Part shown: in pieces, positions 1 to 8,733 of the stretch
Layout: the number at the start of each line of letters is the position of its first letter
How positions within the stretch are numbered: position 1 is the stretch's first letter
Origin: an uncultured Bacteroidales bacterium
GTDB taxonomy: Bacteria; Bacteroidota; Bacteroidia; Bacteroidales; Muribaculaceae
Assembly (NCBI GenBank): GCA_902781045.1
Contig: CACZHT010000024.1
Location: 1-43,894 of the forward strand
Direction of reading: 5' to 3'
DNA length: 43,894 nt
Translations under genes and position numbers: made by a program
The notes under the pieces: generated by a model
Told to the model about the DNA's origin: nothing
What the model saw: the letters and a program-made list of their open reading frames with translations, nothing else
Databases searched by the model: none

Positions 1-202
1 AATTTTTCTTGAATATAATTTGAAATATCACGAAATTTGCAGACAATTTATTCAAATTTAGTTTTGAATATAACCATCGTGAAGCAAATCAATTATTTGC
101 CTGTACTTTTTCAGCGGCCTGTTGAGAAAGGGGAGGGGAGGCTCGCTGGAAACAATTGCTGAATAAATACTAAAGTAGTTAGAGTAGTTAAAGTGGCATA
201 AA
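1..202. other. AT-rich spacer, no gene seen
   Basis: This stretch is AT-rich and has no credible reading frame on either strand. A GC-rich run (GGGGAGGGGAGG) at 131-142 resembles one half of the C/G-rich hairpins found in several spacers of this window. A short AGTAGTTA motif occurs twice near 172-190. The left edge is the window boundary. Confidence 0.6.
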
Positions 203-238
203 ACAAAAATCCCAACCGCTGTGTGTCAAGCAGTTGGG
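203..238 (-). terminator. Rho-independent terminator of tRNA-Gln
   Basis: Read on the minus strand, a 9-bp stem (complementary arms 211-219 and 230-238, one G-U pair) is followed by a T-rich run made by the A-rich plus-strand stretch at 200-210. It begins 9 nt past the tRNA-Gln 3' end, as expected for its terminator. Confidence 0.75.
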
Positions 239-246
239 AAATTTGT

Positions 247-320
247 TGGTTGTCCTACCCGGACTCGAACCAGGAAATGCGGCACCAAAAACCGTTGTGT
301 TACCATTACACTATAGGACA
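247..320 (-). tRNA. tRNA-Gln (anticodon TTG)
   Basis: On the minus strand the sequence folds as a full cloverleaf. The acceptor arm TGTCCTA (314-320) pairs with TAGGACA (251-257), the T loop is TTCGAGT, and CCA is encoded at the 3' end (247-249). The anticodon loop TTTTGGT gives anticodon TTG. The first anticodon-stem pair is an A-C mismatch and the last is U-G; the other three pair normally. The tRNA reads glutamine CAA/CAG codons. A promoter lies at 362-392 and a terminator at 203-238, so it is a single-gene unit. Confidence 0.95.
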
Positions 321-361
321 ATCCCATGTCAATCTGCGGCGCGTGCCACAAAATTGCGCTG

Positions 362-392
362 CAAAGGTACTGCTTTTTTCGGAAATAGCCAA
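362..392 (-). promoter_or_regulatory. Promoter for tRNA-Gln
   Basis: On the minus strand a Bacteroidota -7 box TACCTTTG (362-369) lies 19 nt from a weak -33 box TTGG (389-392). It is about 40 nt upstream of the tRNA and divergent from the promoter at 421-451. Confidence 0.6.
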
Positions 393-420
393 CGAAACGG
401 CAAAAAAAAATGCGAAATAT

Positions 421-451
421 TTTGTTTTGACACAAAAATGCCTTACCTTTG
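421..451 (+). promoter_or_regulatory. Promoter for GYF_2/CD225 gene
   Basis: A -33 TTTG (421-424), a 19-nt gap and a -7 TACCTTTG (444-451) match the Bacteroidota primary sigma consensus exactly. The box ends 25 nt before the chosen ATG at 477, which supports that start over an upstream one that would overlap the tRNA. Confidence 0.8.
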
Positions 452-476
452 TGCCAATATTAATTATGTGTACACA

Positions 477-1061
477 ATGAGCGACAAGATTCAATACTGG
501 ATTAACCAGGACGGTGAGCAGACTGGACCGTTCACCCTCGACCAGCTGGAACTGATGACCCTGAGCGAGAAGACGTATGTGTGGAGTGCGGGCTTTGACG
601 ACTGGAAGCCCCTGAGCCAAGTGGCCGAGCTGGCGCACCTGTTGCCTGAGACCGGTGCAACCTCGGTCGAAGTGCCCCCACTGCAGGCCGAGCCGGTTGT
701 GGGGAAGCCCGTCGAACAGCCGGTGTTGGGCACGCCTGTGCAGCAGCCGGTGATGGGCACACCTGTGCAGCTGTCCGCCATGGGGCAGCCTGCGCCGGCC
801 AGTGTGTCAGGACAGACTTATCCCGCCTGTCCGCCCACCAATATGGTGTGGGCCATCATCAGTACCATCCTGTGCTGCATCCCGCTGGGCATCGTCGCCA
901 TCATCTATGCCAACAAGGTGTCGAAGAAATACTACGAGGGCGACTTGGCCGCCGCCGAGCACTACAGCGAGGTGAGTGCCTGGTGGTGCATCGGCACCAT
1001 TGTGGCCGGCCTGGCCCTGCAGCCGCTGGTCTCGCTCATCCAGATGGCCATGATGAGCTGA
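477..1061 (+). CDS. GYF_2 (DUF4339) and CD225/dispanin-type membrane protein
   Basis: A 194-residue protein. Residues about 7-54 form a GYF_2 domain (YWINQDGEQTGPFTLDQL with conserved W and GPF). A Pro/Val linker at about 60-105 holds near-repeats of the type PVxGxPVQ. The C-terminal third has two hydrophobic segments (around NMVWAIISTILCCIPLG and CIGTIVAGLALQPLVSLI) as in CD225/dispanin proteins. In bacteria this pairing is common but its function is not established; GYF_2 is thought to bind proline-rich partners at the membrane. The start at 477 was chosen because the longer frame (ATG 234) would run through the tRNA and the promoter. Own promoter and terminator make it monocistronic. Confidence 0.85.
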   Translation: MSDKIQYWINQDGEQTGPFTLDQLELMTLSEKTYVWSAGFDDWKPLSQVAELAHLLPETGATSVEVPPLQAEPVVGKPVEQPVLGTPVQQPVMGTPVQLSAMGQPAPASVSGQTYPACPPTNMVWAIISTILCCIPLGIVAIIYANKVSKKYYEGDLAAAEHYSEVSAWWCIGTIVAGLALQPLVSLIQMAMMS

Positions 1062-1089
1062 CCTGCAGCCCCTTTTGTGAACCCCATCA

Positions 1090-1139
1090 ACTCAAGCAAC
1101 CGTCCTGATGTCATCAGTGGGGTTGCTTGAGTCATTTTT
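1090..1139 (+). terminator. Rho-independent terminator after GYF_2/CD225 gene
   Basis: Arms 1090-1101 and 1121-1132 are perfectly complementary over 12 bp and are followed by ATTTTTG. The loop itself holds a second small hairpin (CTGATG 1105-1110 with CATCAG 1112-1117). Confidence 0.85.
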
Positions 1140-1660
1140 GTCCCTTCACTTCCCCTCCCCTGGCAGGGTAGGGGTTAGGGGTGGGGTTTGCGCCGCCTGG
1201 GTCTATTTAGCCGCCCTGACGGGCGGGAAATCTAACAAAATCTAAAACAAAATCTCACAGTTGCTACTTATTTTTTTTCTGCCTATGTGAGATTTGAGAC
1301 AGATTTTGTAAGATTTAGATAATCTTGGCTGCGCCTCAGCAATGTTCAAGCAAGCTTGACATTGCGTTCGGCTTGCACAAGATTTCCGCATGCGATAGCG
1401 TGCGCCAATTATTCCCTCGCCAGGGTTGCTGATTACGCGGCACGAGATTGTGAATCATTCTGTGGCTGTGACCCCTCTCCTAGCCTCTCCCCTATCAGGG
1501 GAGAGGGATTGTTGTCCCTTCTGTTCCCCTCCCCTGCAGGGGAGGGGTGAGGGCTGGTGGCTGTTGGGGATGAAATTGTTCTGTTACGATATTGTTCTCG
1601 GGTGGTTTGTATAATAGTTGATGCTTTCGGCATCGAATGAATGGGCGCAGACAAGCGTTT
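1140..1660. repeat. Gene-free spacer packed with palindromes
   Basis: No credible gene. It holds, in order: a C/G-rich near-palindrome at 1152-1174; a long imperfect inverted repeat (left arm 1228-1259, right arm 1286-1316, about 31 bp with few mismatches and an AT-rich loop); a bulged hairpin GCAATGTTCAAGC / GCTTGACATTGC (1339-1365) framed by AATCTTG (1321-1327) and CAAGATT (1378-1384); a 10-bp stem at 1484-1506; and a perfect 22-nt palindrome at 1526-1547. The C/G-rich ones belong to a family also seen at 17406, 19643 and 20420. Confidence 0.7.
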
Positions 1661-1664
1661 TTTG

Positions 1665-1672
1665 TAACTTTG
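1665..1672 (+). promoter_or_regulatory. -7 box for the 2240-residue protein gene
   Basis: TAACTTTG fits the Bacteroidota -7 consensus TAnnTTTG. No clear -33 box at the expected distance. If used, it gives a leader of about 120 nt that contains a 14-bp hairpin (1688-1701 with 1720-1733, one mismatch) and a smaller one (GGAGA 1743-1747 with TCTCC 1757-1761). Confidence 0.5.
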
Positions 1673-1799
1673 TACGAATTATTGAGCTGCCCTGACTGCC
1701 ATGAATCACATTACCGTGTTGGCTGTCAGGGCATTTCTTGTTGGAGAGCCTGCCGTTCTCCCTTGTTCTAATTGATAATAACAAAAACAAGATAAAATA

Positions 1800-4700
1800 A
1801 TGAAAAAGTTATTCGCTCTCTTCACACTCTGTCTGCTCACCATCCCACTCGCCTGGGGAGCAGAAAAAACTATTACTCTCACGAGTACTTCGTTTGGACT
1901 CACTAATAGTTATTTGAAAAAGACCGTAGTAATTGATGGTTTCAAATTCACTATAGATAAGGGCTATTTATATAATAACTCTGTGATTCAGATGAATGGA
2001 AAGAATAATAATGGACTACTTTACAATGAAACTGCCATACCTGGATTGATATCAGTTGAAGTGAATGTCTATAGTGGGTCAAATACTTATACAGTCACAA
2101 CAGGAACAATTCAAAATCCATCAGCAAATCCAAATAATTCTACAGGAACTTCGAGTTTTAGAGCTTCTGAAGGTGATAATTATTTTCAATTAAAAGTTGG
2201 GAGTGGTGTACGCTACTTTTCTTCAATTGTCATTACATACGAAGATAGTGGTACAGCAACCGATCAAGTTGCAACTCCCACATTCTCGGTTGCTGAGGGG
2301 ACTTACAGTTCGGCTCAGAGCGTAAGCATCAGCTGTGCAACTAGTGGAGCATCGATTTATTACACAATGGATGGTTCCACTCCCACAACATCGTCAGCAC
2401 CTTACACGGGCGCAATAACGGTGAGCACTACCACAACACTCAAGGCCATTGCGGTGAAATCCGGTATGATCGACAGTGAGGTCGCAACTGCAACCTATAC
2501 CATTAATTCAGGCAGTAGCACTCCTGAGTTTGCGATGATTATTTTTGATACTTCGGGGAGTTCGGCAAATTCAGAAATTCAAAATTTAAAAAATGTTATA
2601 TTAGAATCGAGCAAACCCTATGTGTCCAGCACAACTAGCAACAAGTGCTATGCAAATGATGGCGGAGTACGATTATGTAGTGGTAGTGCTGCGGGAAGTT
2701 TCACCCTCAATTTATCAGACCTTATCAATGATAGGGTTGTGACCAGAGTTGTGGTTAATGCTCATGGCTGGTCTGATTCTGAAGCTGGAAAATTCAGCAT
2801 TGAGCAGATAGCAAATAGTTTGGTGACAACAGCTTCGGGAACCTCATATGCCGACTATACAATTAATCTTGACCCCAGTCAGGAGTTTGATGCCTTGACT
2901 TTTCAAGGAGTAATAGGCAACCGTGTTGTCATTAAGTCAATAGCGTTATACTTTGAGGCTCCGGGTGCCTACTCCATCAGCAAGGTTGTGCAACCTGCTG
3001 AGGGGGGGGTAGTTACGGTTAAAGGCAGTGCCAATGAGGGTGATGATGTTGCCTTCGAGGTGGCTCCTGCAGCCGGCTATGAGCTGGACCTGGAGAGCGT
3101 CCAGGTCACGGATGCCAGTGACAATGCAGTCACTTGCACCTACGGCGAGGACGGCAAGTATCACTTCACCATGCCGGCCAGCAATGTCACCATCAGTGCC
3201 GCGTTCTCGCAGGCCGGAACACTCTACATCCTGGGACAGGTCAACGGCCGTGAGGCCAGCCAATGGAATCCCACCCAGGGCACACCGATGACCTATCAGA
3301 GCGGCAAGTACACCGCCAGGGTCTATGTCACCGGTCTGGGCAACGAGAACCAGGGCAACGAGAAGGAGGGCTACGGCTTCTTGGCGTTCAGCAAGGAACT
3401 GGCTCCAAGCAACGACCAGGCCGGCTGGAATGCCATCAACAACCACGGCTTGCGCTATGGCTCAGGAGCCACGGGCGAGTATTGGCCCGTCAGTGCGAAC
3501 GAGGCCAATCAGTCGCACTTCGGCGATGTGATTCCGCTGTACCAGCACAGCCAGAAGTCCTACCGTCTGCCGGCCGGTGTCTATGACATCGAGATTGACC
3601 TGAACACGCACCCCAACTCGGTCAAGTTCACACCAGTCGCCCTGACGCTCACCCTCAACCCGGCCAGCGGCACGTTCAATGTTAATAAGCAGGTGGCCAT
3701 CACCAGCAACCTGAGCATGCTGATTGCGTCCATCAACCCCGACGAGACGCGTGTGGCCATCTCGCACAAGGTGGGCGACGGCAGCTATCAGAGCGGTGCC
3801 ACCGCCACGCTGACCCAGGCCGGCCAGGACATCACCGTCACCGGACGGGCCTCGCTGGGTCACATTGAGGTCACCGACTCCGGCACCTACACCATCGAGA
3901 ACAAATACACCATCACCACCAGCACCGACAACCACGGCACCGTCACTGCCAAGGTAGGAGACCAGACGGTCACCAGTGCCGCACCGGGCGAGACGGTCAC
4001 CTTGTCCTACAGTCCGCAGAGCGACTACCAGTTGGCCGAGGTCACAGTGACCGATGCCGCCGGCAACCCGGTGACTGTGACCGACAACACCTTCACGATG
4101 CCGGCCAGCAATGTCGCTGTCGCGGTGACGTTCAGTCGCATACCTCATGGCATCACGGTCTCGAACGAGTGTGTCAGTTGCACCATCACCGACTATCCGA
4201 CCACTGCCACAGCGGGCACTCAGGTGAGCTTCACCGTCAGGCCGAAGAGCAGCCGATATAGCATCACGAGTGTGACTGCCACCAACAGCAACGGCACCAC
4301 CATCGACGTGGGCACGCCCAGGGACAACGGTGACGGCACCTACACCTACACCTTCGGAATGCAGGCCTACGACGTGGTGCTCTGTGCCGTGTGCGAGCGC
4401 CAGTCATCCGGCAACACGTTCAAGCTGGTCACCTCGCAAGCCGAAATCGTCAATGGCGGCAAGTATGTGGTTGTGAGCAACAGCAAAGATTATATTGCGG
4501 GTGGCTACACTTCGTCATATTTCAAAGCCTTGACTGGGACAGACTATTATGAGCTTAGTGGCGACATAGTCACTGTTAAGAGCAACGATGTCAATGTGTT
4601 CACCCTCGAGGATGCCACCGACGGCAAATTCTATCTCAAAGCATCTGATGGTAAGTATTATTCAACGGCGTCGACATCGTCGGCCAATATTTCTGAGAGT

Positions 4701-7700
4701 AAGACGGCTTTGTATGCCAATTTCAGTGATGATCATGTTGCCATCTCACAGAGAGATGTCTTATGGTCAGAAACCAGCACCCGAAAACTGGCATTCAATG
4801 AACAAACTCCCAGATTTGCCGGTTATTCAACCCTGAAGACAACAAATACAAACAATAATTATCAGTCACCGGTTTACCTCTACAAGCAGGTCTCGGCGAT
4901 TGAACCCCCCGAGATTCTGCCCGAAAGCGGTAAGCATGGCAGTGAGGTGGAGGTTGAGATTACCTGCGACACCGAGAATGCCATCATCTACTATACCACT
5001 GATGGCACCGACCCCGTCATCGACGAGACCACCGGTGCTTGCACCGCCGGGACGCAATATGCCGGCAAGTTCAATGTAACCGCTCCGATCGAGGTGCGGG
5101 CTATCGCCGTACTCGTCGAGACCGACCAGAACGAGACCGTTGTCACCACCAGTGAGGTCGCGTCGGCCCGCTACAACATCGAGGCCCTGCGTGCCGTGAT
5201 TGCCCCGGGCAGTGGAAGCTATGTCAAGGAGCAGACCGTGACCATCTACACCGAGAATGTTGTGGGCACGCCCACCATCTACTATACCACCGACGGCTCC
5301 GACCCCAAGACCAGCGAGACACGCCAGACCTACACCGAGCCATTCGTTGTGAGCCAGTCGTGCACGGTCAGGGGCTATGTCATCGACGAACGCGACCCGA
5401 TGTTTGGCGGCAACGACGCCAGTGTCAGTGCCACCTACACCATCGGCGTGCAGGCACCGGTGTTCTCGCCGGTGGGCGGCATCTACTATCAGGGCGAGCA
5501 ACCTGTCGAAATCTTCTCGCTTTCGGAGGGTGCCAATATCTACTACACCATCACCGACGATGGCACTGAGCCTGCCGCACCCGACAAGAGTGCGACACGC
5601 TATGACGGAAGTTTCACCCTGGCCGTGGGCAAGGTGTATAAAATCAAGGCCATCGCCTACGTGGGTAACACGGCTAGCGCGGTGAGCAGTGTCACCTATG
5701 ACATCCGCACGGCGGCTACCGGCAGCAACATCCTGCAGAATGTGGCCGAGCTGAACGCGTTCACTGCAGGCACCGACACACCGCAAATCTTTGCCAATCC
5801 GGTGCAGATTGTGTTCATGTCGACCTATCAAAACGGGGGCGTTCGTCCCGAATATGCGTTCATCCGCGACAACAGTGGTTACGGCTTGGTCTACTTTGGC
5901 AAGAATCAGACGCGATGGACCATCGGGAACAATGTCGCCTCGTTCCGTGACGAGCACGGCAACACCTACGAGGGCGCCAAGATGGGCGGCAACATGGGCT
6001 GGTGGCTGGGCCGCGACGTGGCCGGTAAGATCAGCATCTGGAAGCAAGGAGACGAGGTGATGAACTTCCATCCCGAGATGGGTGTCAGTGGCAATACGTC
6101 GGGCATCACCAGCTGGCCCAGCGGCCTGCAGGGCTACGCGCCCATTCTGCCTGAGACCCACAGCATCAGCGAGATTGCCGCCGGCGAGGCCCGTGTGGGT
6201 GGCAACAACCTGTGGGGCCACTATGTGCACATGCGCAACAACCACATCACCCTGACCACCGCAGACGATGACGGAAAGTATAGCGGCACCTTCACCGACG
6301 AGGACGGTAACGAGCTGGCCTTGTATGACGTGTTCTATCGTTTCATGGGCATGTCACCCAGCCGGTTCACCGGCAAGGCTAATCGTCGCTATGACATCTA
6401 CGGCGTGGTCAATTGGCACAAAAAGGTGGGATGGCAGGTGATGCCCATCGACTTCCTGTGGATTGACATCCCACAGTTTGATGCCGCTCACCGCCAGGAT
6501 GCCACCTATCAGGAGCCGCAGACCGTGCGCATCAGCAGCGATGAAGACCCCAGTGCCACCATCTGGTACAAGACCAGCGACATGGAGGACTTTGAGGTGT
6601 ACAATGGCTCGCCCATCACGGTCGACCACACCATGACCATCGAGACCTTCAGCAGCAAGCCCGCCATCAGCGAGCTCGTGTTTGATGCCGACGGCAATGG
6701 CAAGGACTATAACGACGACATGAAGTCGGTGCACAACGTGGTGACCCTGACCATCGACATGATCGAGAAGCCGGTCATCAGTCCTGAGAGCAATGTGTAC
6801 GCCGTGGGTGCCGATCCCGTCCAGGCCTCTATCGCCTGCGAGAGCGCCGACGCGACCATCTACTACACCACCGACGGCAGCGACCCCAAGACCAGCGAGA
6901 CGCGTCAGACCTACACCGCACAGACCGAGTTGAGCTTCAGCACCACAACCACGGTGCGTGCCATTGCCGAACGCGATGGCTACTACAGCGCCGAGGCCGA
7001 CAGCCGCACCTACACCTTTGTCAAGAGCAATGGCGTGGAGTATGAGCTGGTGACCGACCACTCGCAGCTCGACCCCACACACTACTACATCATCGTGAGC
7101 AAGGAGGCCGGCGAGGCACTGAGCACGACTCAGGGCGAGATCAACCGTGGTGCCAGCGGTGTGCTGTTCAAGGACAACGAGAAGACCATCGTCTATGGCA
7201 ACAGCGACGTGGCCACCTTCACACTGACCAACGTGGGCACGGCAGCGTCGCCGCGATGGTTGCTCAAGACGGCCAACAGCAACGTCAATGGGTATCTGCA
7301 TGTGGGCGACGGCAACATGCTGCTCACCGAGGCCGAACCCGACGCCGAGGCCAATGCCGAGGCCGTGATCAACATCAATGCAGCCGATGGCAGTGTGGCA
7401 CACATCCAGTTTGCCTATGAGGGTGCCACCAAGCGCTACATCCGCTACTGGAACCGCGACCGTGTGTTCAGCACCTACACCAACGAGACCAACCTGCCGG
7501 TCTACATCTACGGCACAGCGGCGACCCCGCTGGCGGTGATTGAGCAGAGCGGCAAGCAGGGCGAGAGCTACACCGTGGCCGACGACCTGCAGGTGGTCTA
7601 TGCTTGCCAGGCCAATGGCAAATACACCATGTGGGCTCGCGACCTGGTCGACAACATCAATGCCGTCGAGGTCCCCGCTACGGGCGGCGACTGTGTCGAC

Positions 7701-8522
7701 TATATGCACGCCGCAGGGCAGCAGACCGGCCAGTGGCAACAGAACAACTGGGTGATGCTTGACTTTGCGAGTGTGAGTGCGGCCAAATACAACTCAATAG
7801 CCGACCTGCTGGCTCAGGGCAAACATCCTGTGGTCAAGGGAGGCACGCTCAGCGGACAGTTTGTGGACCAACGGAACTATACCATCAAGGTGAACAACGA
7901 GTCGTCGTTGGAGCTGGACACTGATGTCGACAACTATGTGTTCAACGTCTACTGTCCGGCCAACTATGGCCCGAACGACGAGAACGGCAGCCAGCAGTCC
8001 GAGACCCAGACCTACTGGTTCATGACCCCGAAGGTGATGGAGGTGGCCACGCACACATGGTCGGTGTGGTCGGGTGACGATGGTGCGTTCTATATGCCGG
8101 AGAGAAAGTTTGAGAAAGGCAAGTGGTTCAACGAGGCCAACCTGCAAGGTGCCTACGATGTCGCTTGGGATTACAATGCCAGCAGTTTCCGGCCCACGGA
8201 TGGCGAGGCCTACCAGTTCCTGGCCGTGACCATGCTCAAGTCCGAGCAGCAGAGTGAGCCAGCCGGCGCACCGCGCCGTGTGGGCGCACAACCCGACTCG
8301 CAGCCCAATGCCACGCAGGTGGTCAATCCGCTGGATCTGAATGGCGGTGATGAGCATGTGGTGACGGCAGTCAACCGGCTGGTCGCCGTCCGCCAGGTGG
8401 TCAGTGTGACCTACTGCGACGTGGCCGGGCGCATGAGCACGAAGCCCTTCAAGGGTGTGAACATCGTGGTGACGCGATACAGCGACGGCACGCAACAGAC
8501 CACTAAGACAACAATCTTCTGA
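1800..8522 (+). CDS. Giant secreted multidomain protein (CHB_HEX-like, B-repeat and trefoil-like modules)
   Basis: A 2240-residue exported protein with signal peptide MKKLFALFTLCLLTIPLAWG. Visible modules: an N-terminal beta domain (about 20-155); chitobiase C-terminal-like (CHB_HEX_C) repeats at about 158-238, 1035-1130, 1130-1217, 1217-1303 and 1640-1741, each with a YYTxDGxxP core; InlB-B-repeat-like modules at about 389-470 and 700-870 (GYELDLESVQV, FTMPASNV); a glycan-binding-like part at 470-610; two trefoil-like modules starting FKLVTSQAEI (about 875) and YELVTDHSQL (about 1748); and a globular part at 1304-1557. The tail (VNIVVTRYSDGT) resembles the C-terminal sorting tails common in this group. 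No catalytic motif was recognised. Likely a cell-surface adhesin or glycan-binding protein. Parts at 1860-2960 and 4470-4860 are much more AT-rich than the rest, suggesting domain shuffling. Confidence 0.85.
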   Translation: MKKLFALFTLCLLTIPLAWGAEKTITLTSTSFGLTNSYLKKTVVIDGFKFTIDKGYLYNNSVIQMNGKNNNGLLYNETAIPGLISVEVNVYSGSNTYTVTTGTIQNPSANPNNSTGTSSFRASEGDNYFQLKVGSGVRYFSSIVITYEDSGTATDQVATPTFSVAEGTYSSAQSVSISCATSGASIYYTMDGSTPTTSSAPYTGAITVSTTTTLKAIAVKSGMIDSEVATATYTINSGSSTPEFAMIIFDTSGSSANSEIQNLKNVILESSKPYVSSTTSNKCYANDGGVRLCSGSAAGSFTLNLSDLINDRVVTRVVVNAHGWSDSEAGKFSIEQIANSLVTTASGTSYADYTINLDPSQEFDALTFQGVIGNRVVIKSIALYFEAPGAYSISKVVQPAEGGVVTVKGSANEGDDVAFEVAPAAGYELDLESVQVTDASDNAVTCTYGEDGKYHFTMPASNVTISAAFSQAGTLYILGQVNGREASQWNPTQGTPMTYQSGKYTARVYVTGLGNENQGNEKEGYGFLAFSKELAPSNDQAGWNAINNHGLRYGSGATGEYWPVSANEANQSHFGDVIPLYQHSQKSYRLPAGVYDIEIDLNTHPNSVKFTPVALTLTLNPASGTFNVNKQVAITSNLSMLIASINPDETRVAISHKVGDGSYQSGATATLTQAGQDITVTGRASLGHIEVTDSGTYTIENKYTITTSTDNHGTVTAKVGDQTVTSAAPGETVTLSYSPQSDYQLAEVTVTDAAGNPVTVTDNTFTMPASNVAVAVTFSRIPHGITVSNECVSCTITDYPTTATAGTQVSFTVRPKSSRYSITSVTATNSNGTTIDVGTPRDNGDGTYTYTFGMQAYDVVLCAVCERQSSGNTFKLVTSQAEIVNGGKYVVVSNSKDYIAGGYTSSYFKALTGTDYYELSGDIVTVKSNDVNVFTLEDATDGKFYLKASDGKYYSTASTSSANISESKTALYANFSDDHVAISQRDVLWSETSTRKLAFNEQTPRFAGYSTLKTTNTNNNYQSPVYLYKQVSAIEPPEILPESGKHGSEVEVEITCDTENAIIYYTTDGTDPVIDETTGACTAGTQYAGKFNVTAPIEVRAIAVLVETDQNETVVTTSEVASARYNIEALRAVIAPGSGSYVKEQTVTIYTENVVGTPTIYYTTDGSDPKTSETRQTYTEPFVVSQSCTVRGYVIDERDPMFGGNDASVSATYTIGVQAPVFSPVGGIYYQGEQPVEIFSLSEGANIYYTITDDGTEPAAPDKSATRYDGSFTLAVGKVYKIKAIAYVGNTASAVSSVTYDIRTAATGSNILQNVAELNAFTAGTDTPQIFANPVQIVFMSTYQNGGVRPEYAFIRDNSGYGLVYFGKNQTRWTIGNNVASFRDEHGNTYEGAKMGGNMGWWLGRDVAGKISIWKQGDEVMNFHPEMGVSGNTSGITSWPSGLQGYAPILPETHSISEIAAGEARVGGNNLWGHYVHMRNNHITLTTADDDGKYSGTFTDEDGNELALYDVFYRFMGMSPSRFTGKANRRYDIYGVVNWHKKVGWQVMPIDFLWIDIPQFDAAHRQDATYQEPQTVRISSDEDPSATIWYKTSDMEDFEVYNGSPITVDHTMTIETFSSKPAISELVFDADGNGKDYNDDMKSVHNVVTLTIDMIEKPVISPESNVYAVGADPVQASIACESADATIYYTTDGSDPKTSETRQTYTAQTELSFSTTTTVRAIAERDGYYSAEADSRTYTFVKSNGVEYELVTDHSQLDPTHYYIIVSKEAGEALSTTQGEINRGASGVLFKDNEKTIVYGNSDVATFTLTNVGTAASPRWLLKTANSNVNGYLHVGDGNMLLTEAEPDAEANAEAVININAADGSVAHIQFAYEGATKRYIRYWNRDRVFSTYTNETNLPVYIYGTAATPLAVIEQSGKQGESYTVADDLQVVYACQANGKYTMWARDLVDNINAVEVPATGGDCVDYMHAAGQQTGQWQQNNWVMLDFASVSAAKYNSIADLLAQGKHPVVKGGTLSGQFVDQRNYTIKVNNESSLELDTDVDNYVFNVYCPANYGPNDENGSQQSETQTYWFMTPKVMEVATHTWSVWSGDDGAFYMPERKFEKGKWFNEANLQGAYDVAWDYNASSFRPTDGEAYQFLAVTMLKSEQQSEPAGAPRRVGAQPDSQPNATQVVNPLDLNGGDEHVVTAVNRLVAVRQVVSVTYCDVAGRMSTKPFKGVNIVVTRYSDGTQQTTKTTIF

Positions 8523-8540
8523 CAAAACCGCATTTCTTCG

Positions 8541-8580
8541 AGTGGCGGAAAAAGAACTACCTTTTTCCGCCACTTTTGTT
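8541..8580 (+). terminator. Rho-independent terminator after the giant protein gene
   Basis: A perfect 14-bp stem (8541-8554 with 8561-8574), a 6-nt loop and a T-rich run (TTTTGTTTG) lie 19 nt after the stop codon. Confidence 0.9.
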
Positions 8581-8644
8581 TGTCGTGGTGCCATGAACGC
8601 AAAATTTTGGGTGCTGCAAGGGCCGAATATCATCGAAAAAGTTG

Positions 8645-8652
8645 TAACTTTG
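8645..8652 (+). promoter_or_regulatory. -7 box for PKD/dockerin protein gene
   Basis: TAACTTTG matches TAnnTTTG; a -33 box is not evident. The leader that follows contains a nested hairpin at 8681-8709: GGCA with TGCC outside, and GGCCA (8687-8691) with TGGCC (8699-8703) inside. Confidence 0.5.
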
Positions 8653-8733
8653 CGGCGAAAAATCGTATAACTAACCAAAAGGCATGGGCCATCAGAATTG
8701 GCCGGTGCCTGAAAACCATCTAAAAGATCAGAC

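Noticed and set aside
234..476. Upstream extension of the GYF_2/CD225 gene to ATG 234
   Set aside because: It would translate through tRNA-Gln and a perfect promoter; the start at 477 is consistent with both.
4866..7739. Long minus-strand open frames (4866-6245 and 6354-7739) opposite the giant protein gene
   Set aside because: Their products are His/Val/Gly-rich without domains or signal peptides, and they mirror the codon bias of the GC-rich sense gene. They are antisense shadows.
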